Assembly (NCBI RefSeq): GCF_007197555.1
Contig: NZ_CP041614.1
Coordinates: 5,014,001 to 5,078,000, forward strand
Source: Shewanella psychropiezotolerans
Lineage (GTDB): Bacteria > Pseudomonadota > Gammaproteobacteria > Enterobacterales > Shewanellaceae
Length of the DNA stretch: 64,000 nt
Direction: 5' to 3'
Shown: positions 16,380 through 27,296 of the stretch, piece by piece
Position numbering within the stretch: the stretch's first letter is position 1
How the letters are laid out: each line of letters starts with the position of its first letter
The notes under the pieces: generated by a model
What the model was told of the DNA's origin: nothing
The model's input: the letters and a program-made list of their open reading frames with translations, nothing else
The model's database searches: none
Made by a program: the position numbers and the translations under genes

Positions 16380-18014
16380 ATGAACCCAGCTCAAAATTCG
16401 CCAACCGAAGAACAGGGATTCAATGATGATTTCTTAGGCCACCCTAAGGGGCTATATGTCTGCTTCGCTACCGAGATGTGGGAGCGATTCTCCTTCTACG
16501 GCATGAAGTATCTACTGCTGCTTTATCTGACTAAATATCATCTATTCTCCGACGGTGCAGGACTCGAAGTGTTAGGCTCTTACGCAGGTCTGGTCTATTC
16601 ACTGCCTGTCATAGGTGGCCTGTTGGCCGATAGATACTTAGGCATGCGCAAGGCGGTCATATTTGGTGGTATTCTCCTTTGCATGGGACACTTCCTAATG
16701 GCAGTAGAGGGACACCAAGCGTTGCAGTACACTGCGGGTAGCCAACTTATAGCCGATATTACCCTCAATGATGGTAGCGTCATACTCGCAGGCACAGTGC
16801 TATCCGAAACTATCCAGATACGGGATCTAGCAGCCCTCAATGTCTTTTACCTGGCTCTGGCATTGATCGTCGTCGGCGTCGGCTTCCTCAAGCCAAATAT
16901 CTCAACTATCGTCGGCCAGCTCTATGATAAGGATGATCCCCGTCGAGAATCTGGCTTCACCATCTTCTACATGGGGATCAATATCGGCGCCTTCGCCGCG
17001 ACTATCATCTGCGTCTATCTGGGAGAAACCTTCGGCTGGGGTTACGGCTTCGGTGCCGCTGGAGTCGGTATGTTGATAGGTCTGTTTACCTTCCTTAAGG
17101 GACAGAAATACCTAAGGGGCCTTGCAGAGCCTGATGATCCAAGCCTGCTTAGCGAAAAGGTTATATGGGTCTTCAGCCGGGAGCACCTCATCTATCTGGC
17201 CGCATTGCTCAGCTTGTCTATGTTCTGGTTGATAATCCAACATGAGCCCGTGGTCTTCGCCGCACAGCAGGTACTATTACTTATTTCAGGCGCCGGCCTA
17301 ATTGGCTATGCCGTCTTAAAAGGCACCAAGGAGGAGATGCACCAGATGATTGTATTAATGGTGCTGATCGGCTCCACCATTGTATTTTGGGCCTTGTTTG
17401 AACAGGCTGCTGGCTCCATGACTTTGTTCGCCGATCGCGTGGTAGACAGAAACCTAGGGGGAATAGAGATAGCCGCCGGGCAATTTGGCTCCCTCAATGC
17501 TGGCTTTATCATGCTACTGGCACTGCCATTCGCCGCATTATGGGTCTGGCTGGATAAACACAAGTTAAACCCTAATATCCCGGTAAAGTTTGGCCTGGGG
17601 ATCATTCAGGCAGGTCTGGGCTTCGGCGCCCTGGTCATAGGTGCCTCCTATCCTAACGAAGCCGGACAAATAAGTCTTTGGTGGCTGGTGCTAGCTTACC
17701 TGCTCCACACCACGGGCGAGCTCTGCCTGTCACCGGTCGGCCTGTCAGCCGTGACTAAACTGGCCATTCATCGAGTAGTAGGCCTGTCCATGGGAGTCTG
17801 GTTTCTGGCGACTGCCCTGTCTGAAACCGTCGCCATGCGCTTGGGGCAACTGGCCGCCATAGACACATCTGATCCCAACAGTATGGACATAAGTCAGGCC
17901 GCCAGCACTTACACTCAGCTGTTCGAATTCTTGATGTGGACAGGTATAGGCTTCGGGATATTTATGCTGCTCATCTCTCCTATTTTGAAGAAATACATGC
18001 ATGGGGTTCGCTAA
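16380..18014 (+). CDS. POT-family proton-coupled peptide transporter
   Basis: The protein has 544 residues and about 14 hydrophobic segments. It has the POT/PTR family marks: the first-helix ExxERF motif (EMWERFSFYGM, residues ~32-42) and the signature NIGAFAATIICVYLGE. These inner-membrane symporters take up di- and tripeptides, driven by protons. The length is at the long end, with a loop insert near residues 115-140. The ATG at 16380 follows GTGAGGTAAG. The gene stands alone; the next gene, a secreted protease, is more than 300 bases away, and together they could form a peptide-scavenging pair. Confidence 0.92.
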   Translation: MNPAQNSPTEEQGFNDDFLGHPKGLYVCFATEMWERFSFYGMKYLLLLYLTKYHLFSDGAGLEVLGSYAGLVYSLPVIGGLLADRYLGMRKAVIFGGILLCMGHFLMAVEGHQALQYTAGSQLIADITLNDGSVILAGTVLSETIQIRDLAALNVFYLALALIVVGVGFLKPNISTIVGQLYDKDDPRRESGFTIFYMGINIGAFAATIICVYLGETFGWGYGFGAAGVGMLIGLFTFLKGQKYLRGLAEPDDPSLLSEKVIWVFSREHLIYLAALLSLSMFWLIIQHEPVVFAAQQVLLLISGAGLIGYAVLKGTKEEMHQMIVLMVLIGSTIVFWALFEQAAGSMTLFADRVVDRNLGGIEIAAGQFGSLNAGFIMLLALPFAALWVWLDKHKLNPNIPVKFGLGIIQAGLGFGALVIGASYPNEAGQISLWWLVLAYLLHTTGELCLSPVGLSAVTKLAIHRVVGLSMGVWFLATALSETVAMRLGQLAAIDTSDPNSMDISQAASTYTQLFEFLMWTGIGFGIFMLLISPILKKYMHGVR

Positions 18015-18322
18015 TCAGCACACAAGCTCCACCGTCTCCCAAAACAGTCGCTGTGATCCCGCTTATGTGAAAGTTTTATTTCACCAATCGAGTAACATAA
18101 GAATAATAACTTAATATTCAATAAGTTATTATTACGCCATGGATATCACTCTACAATGACCCAATTCAATACTTAAGTGGGGGCTTACAAGTTTAGATCT
18201 GTGTACTAGAATTTTCTACGACCAACACAATACAGGGGACGTTTTAGTCTGGCTATCCTGACTCCGACAATAGGAGTTTTCAAAAGGTAGCCTATTAATA
18301 TGAAATATAAGGAAATATATTC
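18015..18322 (+). promoter_or_regulatory. Intergenic region with a long A/T palindrome
   Basis: Between the POT gene and the protease gene, an inverted repeat of AATAATAACTTA with TAAGTTATTATT at about 18102-18132 forms a 12-bp stem with a short loop. It could be a weak terminator of the POT gene or an operator. The rest must hold the protease promoter; no factor site is recognised. Confidence 0.4.
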
Positions 18323-20427
18323 ATGTTTAAATATATATTAGTCGTACTCGCCGCAAGTCTATGTGTCACAACTCAAGTCGACGCCAAATCACAACAAACC
18401 AAGCTAACCCCGATTACCATTGCAGATACAGTCACAAAAAACATTTCACTCAGCCCCAACATAAATTCACTCACAACAGAAAATCCCCCTAACGAGATCC
18501 GTATCAAACGAAGCGGTGCGGCCTTTATCAAGGTTCATTTCAGTTTCTTCAGCCTGCCAACGGGGCCTATGTGACAGTGAGTACCCCAGATGGGCAGGAA
18601 AGCTATCGCTACGATGGACTGGCACATAAAAGCGCTACCTTCGACAGAAATAAAGGAGAGAATGGCCTCAATCAATTCTCAGCCATGTCGGTATTTGGTG
18701 ATACCGCCATCATCACCTTAGTCATGCCAGCGGACCAGATATGGGAGTCACATCACGGTATCAAAATTGACAGCTTCAATGCCGGTCATAGTGAAACTTA
18801 TGAAGGTCAGAACCAATCCGGATCTCTCATCAATGTCATCACTCCTCAGTCCAGTTGTGGCGTCAATGAACGTCGTGACGTGGCCTGTTGGCAGTCTACT
18901 CACTCGGTAGAGTATGAACGCAGTCGACCAGTTGCCAGACTATTAATGGCCGGCAGTGGACTGTGTACCGGCTGGCGTGTAGGTAACGACAATCATATGT
19001 TTACCAACAACCATTGTCTCTCAACCCAAGGAAAGCTAGAAAATACCGAGATATGGTTTAACTATCAGCGCAGTAACTGTGGCGGATCGAGTAATGTCAC
19101 CACCATCAAGGTCACGGGACGGGAGCTACTCCAGACCGACTATGATCTGGATTATTCCCTATTTACGGTTAATAACTTTGCCGATATTACCCAATTTGGC
19201 AACTTTGGCCTTGAACCTAGGACTCCTAGTCTCGGAGAGACTATCTACATCGCCCAACACGGTGCCGGAAACCCAAAAGAGCTGGCTATAGAAAGTGATC
19301 AAAATGCAGGCGGCCTATGCCAGATAGATTTGGCCAGCACCAATGGCCGGGCAGCGGGTTCCGATACTGGTTATTTCTGTGACACTACCGGTGGCTCGTC
19401 GGGTTCCCCCGTCATCGCCCGTAGCTCCAACAAAGTCATCGCATTACACCACTTCGGCGGCTGTGAGAATCAGGGTGTACGTATTGACAAGATATGGCCT
19501 CAGGTGTCGGCTCACTTCGGAGATGTGGTACCCGATGGTGATGCCGGACCGACTCAGAATCAGCCTCCCGTGGCACAAATTGACGCCACTTGCAGCGGTT
19601 TAAGTTGCAACCTGGATGGTCTAGGCTCCAGCGACGATAATGATGCCATCGTCGACTACTCTTGGGACATGGGCGACGGGACTCTACTGAACGGAGTATC
19701 GGTTCAGCACCATTATGCCGCTACAGGCAGCTATACCCTAACACTCACAGTCACCGACGACCAAGGCCTTAACCACACCAGGAGTCAGCAGCTAACCGTC
19801 ACTGATAGTGGCACAGGTAATGAATTATATTCGGATACTCCCGTCTCAAACCTAACGGCAAAAAAAGATGAGGAACTAAGCTACTTCATCAGCACAGGTG
19901 AGAATAACCGGGAGATCCTGATTAGTATCACTGGCGGTACAGGTGATGCTGATCTCTATGTGAAGTCAGGGGCAGAGCCGGGCAGAAATGATTATGATTG
20001 CCGTCCCTATATCGGCGGCAATAATGAACAATGTCGAATTTTGATGGGAACTCCGGGCAAGGTCTATGTAAAATTGATTGCCTTCAGTGATTTTTCCGAT
20101 GTGGAACTGCTAGCCACTATTAAGGCGAATATTCCCGATGATTTCCCCCGTACAAACCTCAGTGCTGACAAGGAAAACTGGCTGCGTTTTAGTTACACTG
20201 TCCCTCAAGGTGTGACCCAGCTAGTGATCAACTCTACAGGCGGTACCGGTGATGCTGATCTCTATGTCAAGAAAGGGGCGGCACCATCACAGACCGACTA
20301 TGACTGTCGTCCATATCAATCGGCCAATGACGAATCCTGCTCACTCACCGTCAGCCAAGGTGAGCAGCTACATATCGGCTTACGAGCCTACCAGAGCTTT
20401 TCCGGAGTCAGCTTAGATATTAACTAA
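18323..20427 (+). CDS. Secreted S1-family serine protease with PKD and two PPC domains, with an apparent frameshift
   Basis: The restored product has 701 residues: signal peptide (MFKYILVVLAASLCVTTQVDA), propeptide, and a trypsin-like catalytic domain with His in TNNHC, Asp in YDLDYSLF and Ser in GGSSGSP. A PKD domain follows (GLGSSDDNDAIVDYSWDMGD), then two bacterial pre-peptidase C-terminal domains (both with GGTGDADLYVK). The catalytic part resembles lysyl-endopeptidase-like secreted proteases. The frame breaks at 18562-18565: with four G translation stops at 18574, while one extra G reads through (PTGAYVTVSTPDG) into the long frame. The likely role is extracellular protein degradation. 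Coordinates are for the restored gene. Confidence 0.88.
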
Positions 20428-20454
20428 ATCTGGAATAGTCAGTAGCCAAGATCG

Positions 20455-20488
20455 AAAAAAGGTTTCCGACTAAGCCGGAAACCTTTTT
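20455..20488. terminator. Bidirectional Rho-independent terminator
   Basis: AAAAAAGGTTTCCG pairs with CGGAAACCTTTTT around a 7-base loop. It lies between the convergent protease and tyrS genes and can stop transcription from both sides. Confidence 0.9.
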
Positions 20489-20533
20489 AATTATATGGCG
20501 TTAACTAAAGATAAGCCGTCAGTTATTAAGACA

Positions 20534-21730
20534 CTAAACTAAGGTTACCTTGGCGAACTTACGTTTACCCACCTGGAAGACACCGCTCGTACCGGCAGTT
20601 AACTGCAGGCGTGTGTCTTCAATCTTTACGCCGTCTATCTTGGCCGCGCCCTGCTTGATCATACGTATGGCGTCCGAGGTTGACTTGACGAAGCCTAACT
20701 CCTTGAGCAAGTTGGCGATGGCGATACCTTCACCCACACTCAGCTCAATCTCTTCGATATCATCCGGGATAGCCCCCTTCTGAAAACGATTGATGAACTC
20801 CTGATGAGCAGCTTCGGCAGCGGCTTCATCATGGAAACGTGCGATGATCTCTTTCGCTAAGGCTATCTTGATATCACGAGGATTTGCCCCAGCTTCGATA
20901 TCGGCCTTGAACTGTTCAATCTCGCCAAGAGGACGGAACGACAACAGCTCGAAGTAACGCCACATAAGCACATCAGAAATAGACATGATCTTACCAAACA
21001 TCTCACCAGCAGGCTCGCTCACACCGATATAGTTATGAGCAGACTTGGACATCTTCTTTACGCCATCTAGGCCTTCAAGAAGTGGCATCATGATAACGGT
21101 CTGAGGCTTTTGCCCCTCAGATTTCTGTAATTCGCGTCCCATCAACAAGTTAAACTTCTGATCGGTACCGCCCAGTTCGACGTCGGCTTCCAAGGCTACC
21201 GAGTCATAACCCTGTAGCAGAGGATACATAAACTCATGAATGGCTATCGACTGACCCGAAGCATAACGCTTCTTAAAGTCATCACGCTCCATCATACGAG
21301 CAACCGTTTGCTTAGAAGCGAGACGGATCATACCTGCCGCGCCCAATGGCTCTAACCAGGTCGAGTTAAACTCGATGCGCGTCTTAGCTGGGTCTAAAAT
21401 CTTATAGACTTGCTGCTTATAGGTTTCTGCGTTAGCGAGTACTTGCTCGCGAGTCAGTGGAGGACGAGTGCTGTTCTTACCACTGGGATCGCCTACCATG
21501 CCGGTGAAATCACCGATCAAGAAGATCACTTCGTGACCTAACTCCTGAAAAGTACGCATCTTATTTAAGATCACTGTGTGACCAAGATGAATATCCGGCG
21601 CGGTTGGATCGGCTCCAAGCTTAATACGTAAGGGACGTCCCTCTTTTAATTTTTCCAGCAGATCCGCCTCGAGTAATATCTCATCGGTACCGCGTTTAAT
21701 CTCTGCAAATGCTTGGTCTAAATCAGCCAT
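20534..21730 (-). CDS. tyrS: Tyrosyl-tRNA synthetase (TyrZ-like type)
   Basis: The protein has 398 residues from the ATG at 21730, preferred over the in-frame ATG at 21760 because AGGAG lies 11 bases before it. Class I synthetase motifs are present: HIGH-like HLGHT and KMSKS in [12 protein letters not shown]-terminal S4 RNA-binding domain follows ([20 protein letters not shown]). It charges tRNA-Tyr. It is divergent from the M23 peptidase gene and anmK, a known gamma-proteobacterial neighbourhood. Confidence 0.96.
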   Translation of the reverse strand: MADLDQAFAEIKRGTDEILLEADLLEKLKEGRPLRIKLGADPTAPDIHLGHTVILNKMRTFQELGHEVIFLIGDFTGMVGDPSGKNSTRPPLTREQVLANAETYKQQVYKILDPAKTRIEFNSTWLEPLGAAGMIRLASKQTVARMMERDDFKKRYASGQSIAIHEFMYPLLQGYDSVALEADVELGGTDQKFNLLMGRELQKSEGQKPQTVIMMPLLEGLDGVKKMSKSAHNYIGVSEPAGEMFGKIMSISDVLMWRYFELLSFRPLGEIEQFKADIEAGANPRDIKIALAKEIIARFHDEAAAEAAHQEFINRFQKGAIPDDIEEIELSVGEGIAIANLLKELGFVKSTSDAIRMIKQGAAKIDGVKIEDTRLQLTAGTSGVFQVGKRKFAKVTLV

Positions 21731-21866
21731 CTCGCCAACTACTCCTGGGAGCTCATTCAAAAATAAAGAGCCATGTTACTTGTTAGCCAGCACAATTGAA
21801 AGTGTGTACACTAAGGGGATCACTATAAGCAAAAAAATTGCGACTGAGCTCAACAGGAAATGTTCG

Positions 21867-23297
21867 ATGGGAAAGGTTATAACACTGTTAAAATTACTGC
21901 CAAAAGTGCATCAAATACTCTTGTGTCTCTTAGTGTTAGTGACCTTAATCATAGTTATTTTACCTTCTGGTGATACCGATGAATCTAAGGATGCCAACTC
22001 GCGGCTTTCCGGCACGATTGAGCTGGGCAATGGCGATGCTAATGTCAGCTCAAATGTCAGTGCAGATAAGTTAGTCCAACTTAAGACACCTTTGTCTTTT
22101 CGCACACCAACGCCACCATCAAACCTTCAGCAACATCTTGCAGACTCAAATACCACCGGCTCGCCTCAACCTGAGAGCTCCATCGACGAATTAAACAGTC
22201 AACAGGCCCAAAAGAAACACGTTAAGAATTTCAGAGTAGAGAGTGGTGATACCTTAGCGGCCCTATTTAATCGCGCCGGATTAAGCTCGCGGGATGTCTA
22301 TGAGATAACCCAACTGCCAAAAGCTAAGAAAAACTTACTGAGGATCATGCCGGGTGAAGAGATCATCATAGTGAAAGATGATGCCGGTGAACTTTTACAG
22401 CTGAGTTACCATATCAACCCCATATCAACTCTCATCATAGATAGAGATGACAAGGGCTATTTTGAACATATATCGAAGAAGAAAGTTGAGAGTCGCAATA
22501 AATTTTCCAGCGCGACCATTAACAATAACTTCTGGAATGCCGGCGTGAACGCAGGGCTAACCCCAAACCAGATCATGCAGCTAGCGACAATTTTCGGTTG
22601 GGATATCGATTTTGCCCTGGACATCAGACGGGGAGATAACTTTGCCATCATCTTCGAAGAGGAATATGCCGATGGTGAATTTCTCAGGAATGGTAATATC
22701 TTGGCCGCAGAATTTAGTAATCAGGGCGATCGCTACACCGCAGTTCGCTACACGGATGGCAACTATTACTCGGAAGATGGGCGTAGTATGCGCAAGGCCT
22801 TCCTGCGCTCCCCTGTCGATTTCAAATATGTGAGTTCAAGCTTCAACCCTAGGCGCTTACATCCGGTCACAGGTCAAGTCAGAGCCCATAGAGGAGTTGA
22901 TTATGTGGCCGCGGTAGGAACCCCCATTAAAGCCGCGGGTAAGGGACGAGTCATTAAGTCAGCCTACAACCAATACAATGGTAACTACGTCTTTATCAAA
23001 CATAACGACACCTATACCACTAAATATTTGCACCTTAAGAAGCGTAAGGTAAGACAAGGAGAGACGGTTAAACAGGGACAGATCATCGGCACCCTTGGTT
23101 CTACGGGACGTGTCACAGGTGCGCATTTGCACTATGAATTTATCGTCAATGGCTCACACAGAAACCCTAGAACGGTCAAGCTTCCGAAATCATTGCCCAT
23201 CGCCAAGTCAGAAAAGTCTAAATTTTTGGCTCTAAGTAAGCAGATCATGGCTAAACTTCAACAGGACAAGCAGATCCAGCTAGCCTCAACACAATAA
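21867..23297 (+). CDS. M23-family murein endopeptidase (MepM-like)
   Basis: The product has 476 residues from the ATG at 21867, preceded by AGGAA. One N-terminal membrane segment (QILLCLLVLVTLIIVILPSG) is followed by an OapA/LysM-like domain (FRVESGDTLAALFNRAGL), a Csd3-like middle domain, and a C-terminal LytM peptidase. The zinc ligands are visible in HRGVDY (HxxxD) and in HLHYE. Such enzymes cut peptide crosslinks in peptidoglycan to let the wall expand. A TTG at 21780 is in frame but overlaps the tyrS promoter area. Next to anmK it fits cell-wall turnover and recycling. Confidence 0.92.
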   Translation: MGKVITLLKLLPKVHQILLCLLVLVTLIIVILPSGDTDESKDANSRLSGTIELGNGDANVSSNVSADKLVQLKTPLSFRTPTPPSNLQQHLADSNTTGSPQPESSIDELNSQQAQKKHVKNFRVESGDTLAALFNRAGLSSRDVYEITQLPKAKKNLLRIMPGEEIIIVKDDAGELLQLSYHINPISTLIIDRDDKGYFEHISKKKVESRNKFSSATINNNFWNAGVNAGLTPNQIMQLATIFGWDIDFALDIRRGDNFAIIFEEEYADGEFLRNGNILAAEFSNQGDRYTAVRYTDGNYYSEDGRSMRKAFLRSPVDFKYVSSSFNPRRLHPVTGQVRAHRGVDYVAAVGTPIKAAGKGRVIKSAYNQYNGNYVFIKHNDTYTTKYLHLKKRKVRQGETVKQGQIIGTLGSTGRVTGAHLHYEFIVNGSHRNPRTVKLPKSLPIAKSEKSKFLALSKQIMAKLQQDKQIQLASTQ

Positions 23298-23384
23298 GCT
23301 TAACGCGTTTACAAAGCCCCCTTAGCCTAGCCCCGGAAATGACTGATACTTCCGGTTTCTTGTTCAAAAAATGGAAATATAACA

Positions 23385-24506
23385 ATGAGCAGAGACTTCT
23401 ATATTGGCTTGATGTCGGGTACCAGCATGGATGGTGTCGATGCAGTCTTGGTCGACTTTAGCAAGCAACAGCCAAGACTTGTAGCAAAGCATAGTGAAGC
23501 CATTCCAAAACATACCTTAAATGGTTTACAGCGCCTCTGCCTCCCCGGCAATGACGAAATAAATCTGCTAGGACAACTCGATCGTAGCGTTGGACAGTTA
23601 TTCGGTGTGGCCGTCAACGCCCTACTCGCCAAGGCTGGTATTGCAAAAGAACGAGTGATCGCCATTGGCAGTCATGGCCAAACCGTCAGACATATGCCCA
23701 ATCTCGATATGGGATTCACCCTGCAAATCGGCGATCCCAACACCATAGCGATATCTACCGGTATCGATGTTATCGCCGATTTCAGGCGTAAAGACATCGC
23801 CTTAGGTGGGCAAGGGGCTCCCTTAGTGCCAGCCTTTCATCAAGAGATATTTGCTACTACAGACACGCCGAGGATCATTCTCAACATAGGCGGCATCTCC
23901 AACATCACTTTCCTTCCCTCAAACAAATCTTCTACTGACCGTCAGGTCATAGGCTTCGATACCGGACCGGGAAATACCTTGATAGATGCCTGGTGCCAAC
24001 AGGCGTTACAACAAGCCTACGACAAGGACGGTGCCTGGGCTGCCAGTGGAACCACTGATGAGAAGCTGCTCAAGCATCTGCTGTCTCACTCATACTTCTC
24101 TCAGGGCTTCCCCAAAAGCACTGGACGCGAGCTGTTCAACCAAGCCTGGCTTGAGCAGCAGACTGCGGCGTTTGGTTACCTTAATGAAGCAGATATCCAG
24201 TCGACTCTGCTCGATGTAACCTGCCATAGCATAGCCAATGACACCTTGGCATTATCTGACAGTGGAGAGCTATTTGTCTGCGGTGGCGGCGCGTTTAACG
24301 GTGAGATGATGCGGCGTCTGACTAAGCTATTGCCTAAGTATAAATTGAGCACCACATCTGAGCTGGGTATAGATCCACAGTGGGTCGAGGGTATTGCCTT
24401 CGCCTGGCTAGCCATGCGTCATCATCTTAGATTGCCGGGTAACTTACCCGCGGTAACCGGCGCGAGTCGAGAAGCCGTGTTAGGCTCTCTATTTCCGGCA
24501 GCGTAA
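23385..24506 (+). CDS. anmK: Anhydro-N-acetylmuramic acid kinase
   Basis: The protein has 373 residues and the AnmK features: [15 protein letters not shown] at the N-terminus (ATP/sugar site), GSHGQTVRH, and [12 protein letters not shown]. It phosphorylates and opens 1,6-anhydro-MurNAc released during wall turnover, giving MurNAc-6-P for recycling. The length is normal. AGTGAGCAATG-type context is less clear than AATATAACA before the ATG, but no better start exists. Downstream lies the S9 peptidase remnant. Confidence 0.96.
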   Translation: MSRDFYIGLMSGTSMDGVDAVLVDFSKQQPRLVAKHSEAIPKHTLNGLQRLCLPGNDEINLLGQLDRSVGQLFGVAVNALLAKAGIAKERVIAIGSHGQTVRHMPNLDMGFTLQIGDPNTIAISTGIDVIADFRRKDIALGGQGAPLVPAFHQEIFATTDTPRIILNIGGISNITFLPSNKSSTDRQVIGFDTGPGNTLIDAWCQQALQQAYDKDGAWAASGTTDEKLLKHLLSHSYFSQGFPKSTGRELFNQAWLEQQTAAFGYLNEADIQSTLLDVTCHSIANDTLALSDSGELFVCGGGAFNGEMMRRLTKLLPKYKLSTTSELGIDPQWVEGIAFAWLAMRHHLRLPGNLPAVTGASREAVLGSLFPAA

Positions 24507-24507
24507 A

Positions 24508-25016
24508 ACTAATCCCGCGGCCGCGGCCATAGACACTTTAGTCGATATGGGTATCGCCGATAGAGAGCGAATAGCAATAGGCGGTCATTCCTATGGTGCA
24601 TTTATGGTGGCGAATCTGCTAGCCCATTCAGATCTTTTCGCCGCTGGTATAGCTAGGAGCGGCGCCTATAACCGCAGTTTAACACCGTTTGGCTTCCAAT
24701 ATGAAAAAAGAAACTTCTGGGAAGCACTAAGCCTGTATCAGCAGATATCTCCGTTTACCCATGCCGATAAAATTGATGAGCCTCTACTTATCATGCATGG
24801 AGAGATGGACTCCAACTCAGGTACTTACCCAATGCAATCCGCCAGGCTATTTAAAGCGATTAGGGGCTTAGGGGACTAGTGACCTTCCCCTATGAGAGCC
24901 ACAGTTATAAGGCAAAAGAGTCTATCTTACACATGCTGTGGGAGCAGGAGCAATGGCTGGATAAACATGTGAGCCATAAGCCCAGTGCACCGGACATAGC
25001 GGTTAGCTTTCATTGA
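24508..25016 (+). pseudogene. Remnant of a peptidase S9 (prolyl oligopeptidase family) gene
   Basis: Only the last ~165 codons of an S9 hydrolase remain, joined directly to the end of anmK. The triad Ser (GGHSYGAF), Asp (HGEMDSN) and His (YESHSY) is still present. There is no N-terminal beta-propeller and no signal. The frame also breaks at 24871-24874: with four G it stops at 24879, while one more G restores LGGLVTFPYESHSYKAKES down to the TGA at 25014-25016. The missing N-terminal ~700 codons show that this is a deletion remnant whatever the status of the frameshift. Confidence 0.8.
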
Positions 25017-25377
25017 TCTATGCCCCCCAGAGAAACCTTAAGCGGACAGCGTGAAAAAGCGTTGTCTGCTTAGTTGAACAGTTTTTAACTCCCCAAAGTA
25101 CTGGGTATCAATATGATCCCATACCGGAAGCCCAGAGTAAAACATTAAGGAAACTGTGATTTTAATTCATTTAAGCTTTAATGTGAGACGTTTGATGCTA
25201 CATAAGTTGTAAACACAAAAAATTTCACTGTCTCATTGATTTATCAAGGCGTAGAGTAGAGTCGAACTCATTTTGCTCTACTCTTGTTAGCCGATCTTTT
25301 GGCTAAAGGTGCGTATAACTTGGCTAAAAGGCTTTAGCTAACAAAGAATATGAGCGGTAAAACACAAGGAACTGTTA
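25017..25377. other. Intergenic region, no gene seen
   Basis: These 360 bases follow the S9 remnant and precede aqpZ. I see no coding pattern or stable terminator. The part just before aqpZ should hold its promoter; GGAACTG at 25367-25373 is a weak ribosome site. Confidence 0.4.
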
Positions 25378-26076
25378 ATGAACATGTCTCAAAAAATGGC
25401 GGCCGAATTTATCGGTACTCTTTGGCTGGTACTCGGTGGTTGTGGTAGCGCAGTTATAGCTGCTGGCTTCCCCGATGTTGGCATAGGGCTATTAGGTGTC
25501 TCTTTCGCCTTCGGTCTCACTGTGCTAACCATGGCATTCGCCATAGGTCATATATCCGGTTGCCATCTGAATCCTGCGGTTTCGTTCGGTCTATGGGCTG
25601 GCGGACGCTTCCCGGCAAAAGATTTAGCCCCCTACATTATCGCTCAAGTTGCAGGTGGTATCGCTGGTGCGGGGATTTTATTCCTAATCGCATCCGGAAA
25701 TGCCGACTTTAGCTTAGCCGATGGCTTCGCATCGAATGGCTACGGTGAGCACTCACCGGGTGGTTACACCATGACTTCAGCCTTAGTAACAGAAGTGGTC
25801 ATGACCCTCTTCTTCCTATTGATCATCTTAGGAGCAACCGATGCCAGAGCCCCACAAGGCTTCGCCCCAATAGCCATAGGACTTGGGTTAACCCTCATCC
25901 ACTTGATCAGTATTCCTGTCACAAACACCTCAGTGAACCCGGCCCGTAGTACAGGACCCGCGCTATTTGTTGGTGATTGGGCGATATCTCAACTTTGGTT
26001 GTTCTGGGTTGCCCCTATCGCAGGCGCGATCATAGCTGGCTTTATCTATAAGTTTTTCAACGCAAAAGAAAGCTAA
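25378..26076 (+). CDS. aqpZ: Aquaporin Z
   Basis: The protein has 232 residues with six hydrophobic helices and both NPA motifs: HLNPAVSFG in the first half and [10 protein letters not shown] in the second. Residues around the pore (a His and an Arg of the selectivity filter) fit a water channel of the AqpZ group rather than a glycerol facilitator. It speeds water movement across the inner membrane during osmotic change. The gene is single and is followed by a terminator. Confidence 0.95.
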   Translation: MNMSQKMAAEFIGTLWLVLGGCGSAVIAAGFPDVGIGLLGVSFAFGLTVLTMAFAIGHISGCHLNPAVSFGLWAGGRFPAKDLAPYIIAQVAGGIAGAGILFLIASGNADFSLADGFASNGYGEHSPGGYTMTSALVTEVVMTLFFLLIILGATDARAPQGFAPIAIGLGLTLIHLISIPVTNTSVNPARSTGPALFVGDWAISQLWLFWVAPIAGAIIAGFIYKFFNAKES

Positions 26077-26089
26077 CTACAATTTATCG

Positions 26090-26128
26090 GTGCGCCGTAC
26101 TCGACTCGTTCAAGTCGGTGCACTTTTT
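26090..26128 (+). terminator. Terminator of aqpZ
   Basis: GTGC...CGACT pairs with AGTCG..GCAC and is followed by five T. Confidence 0.65.
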
Positions 26129-26248
26129 CATTTGCCATTCTTTTCTCCCACAGATAAAAATCTACTCTATATCCTCCCTTCGAAATGATATGATCGCCCG
26201 ATAAACGCGTGCTACCACGTTGCGTAAACCCAAAAAATGAGAGATACC

Positions 26249-26620
26249 ATGAGTAAAAGTGCCAAAGATGCAAGCCAGATGACTCCAGAAGCTCGCTACG
26301 ACTACTTTGTTGAGCAAGTAAAATCTGAAAAGACACTATGGACTCTTCAAGATGATGACGGCTGCGTAATGCTAACTACAGAAGAGGAAGATTGTATTCC
26401 TCTGTGGCCTAGCGAAGAGGCGGCTAAATCTTGGGCTGTCGATGATTGGGAAAGCTGTATTCCACTCGCAATCCCGGTATCTGAATGGTTGGAACGTTGG
26501 GTTCCGGGCATGCAGGATGATGATCTGTTGGTTGCTGTATACCCGGTGCAAGAAGACCTAGGTGTCGTTATTCCTCCCTATGAGTTAGAGCAGCGTCTAA
26601 CGCCAAAGCAGCGTCACTAA
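26249..26620 (+). CDS. DUF2750-family protein
   Basis: The product has 123 residues from the ATG at 26249 (an in-frame ATG 12 bases earlier is possible). It is acidic and rich in Trp, with the family pattern RYDYFVEQVKSEKTLWTLQD and LWPSEEAAKSWAVDDWE. DUF2750 proteins are small cytoplasmic proteins of unknown function. The next gene follows by 28 bases and may share the transcript. Confidence 0.8.
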   Translation: MSKSAKDASQMTPEARYDYFVEQVKSEKTLWTLQDDDGCVMLTTEEEDCIPLWPSEEAAKSWAVDDWESCIPLAIPVSEWLERWVPGMQDDDLLVAVYPVQEDLGVVIPPYELEQRLTPKQRH

Positions 26621-26648
26621 TTTAGACCTTGCTAACAGGAGATTCAGC

Positions 26649-27176
26649 TTGAAAAATAAGACCTCAGATCCTTCAATCGATAATTGCGACGACTTAAATG
26701 AAGCCACAAATCGTGAAATTGAGAACAATGAAGCTCTCCAAACCCAGGCTAATTCAGCTGCTAAACCTGTAGTGAAACAGCCTCTACCGAAAAGGCTTGC
26801 CGCCCTATGCGCTTTCTTTGCGATCGCCTCAATTAGCGGTCTCATAGCAAAACAAGGCGAACTGTTTTGCATACTAACCATAATCATGGTGATTGCCATA
26901 CTTGGGCGCCAGCGAACGGCTATGTACTTCCTGCAAGGTTATACGGTACTCCAACTTGCTCTCGTCAGTATGTTGCCTGTCTACCTGTATGATCCAGAAA
27001 ATTTACTTGTCGGAAATCCTTCGACTTTTAAGCTAGGTGAACTACAAGCAAAAGTACCCGACTTCGTCATCTTCGGCATCATCATTGTGCTTGCTATCGT
27101 TCAAGTCTGGGTAGCTTTTACCCCTAAGGTAAAAGCCTATTTCAATACCAAGATAAGCATGAACATCATGAGTTAA
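26649..27176 (+). CDS. Conserved hypothetical membrane protein
   Basis: The protein has 175 residues. The start is a TTG with AGGAGA placed seven bases before it, a good ribosome site that decides this start. A polar N-terminal part (1-50) precedes four hydrophobic segments (about 53-70, 75-92, 98-117 and 140-160). I recognise no family. A run of 7-bp repeats begins right after its stop codon. Confidence 0.7.
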   Translation: MKNKTSDPSIDNCDDLNEATNREIENNEALQTQANSAAKPVVKQPLPKRLAALCAFFAIASISGLIAKQGELFCILTIIMVIAILGRQRTAMYFLQGYTVLQLALVSMLPVYLYDPENLLVGNPSTFKLGELQAKVPDFVIFGIIIVLAIVQVWVAFTPKVKAYFNTKISMNIMS

Positions 27177-27225
27177 GGTTCTAGGTTCTAGGTTCTAGGT
27201 TCTAGGTTCTAGGTTCTAGGTTCTA
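27177..27225. repeat. Seven perfect tandem copies of a 7-bp repeat (GGTTCTA)
   Basis: The array starts at the base after a stop codon and ends 9 bases before a terminator hairpin. Each unit junction contains CTAG, a tetranucleotide usually rare in enterobacteria-like genomes. Related CTAG-rich stretches occur at other gene ends in this window. Confidence 0.95.
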
Positions 27226-27233
27226 AAGAAAAC

Positions 27234-27266
27234 AAAAAGCCAGTTGCAATGCAACTGGCTTTTTTA
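27234..27266. terminator. Bidirectional terminator
   Basis: AAAAAGCCAGTTGC pairs with GCAACTGGCTTTTTT around a 3-base loop, between convergent genes. Confidence 0.9.
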
Positions 27267-27296
27267 AAATCATTTTCTCTCTATATAGCTAAGTGC

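Noticed and set aside
27177..27225. CRISPR-like array
   Set aside because: The repeats are contiguous 7-mers without spacers, and no cas genes are present.
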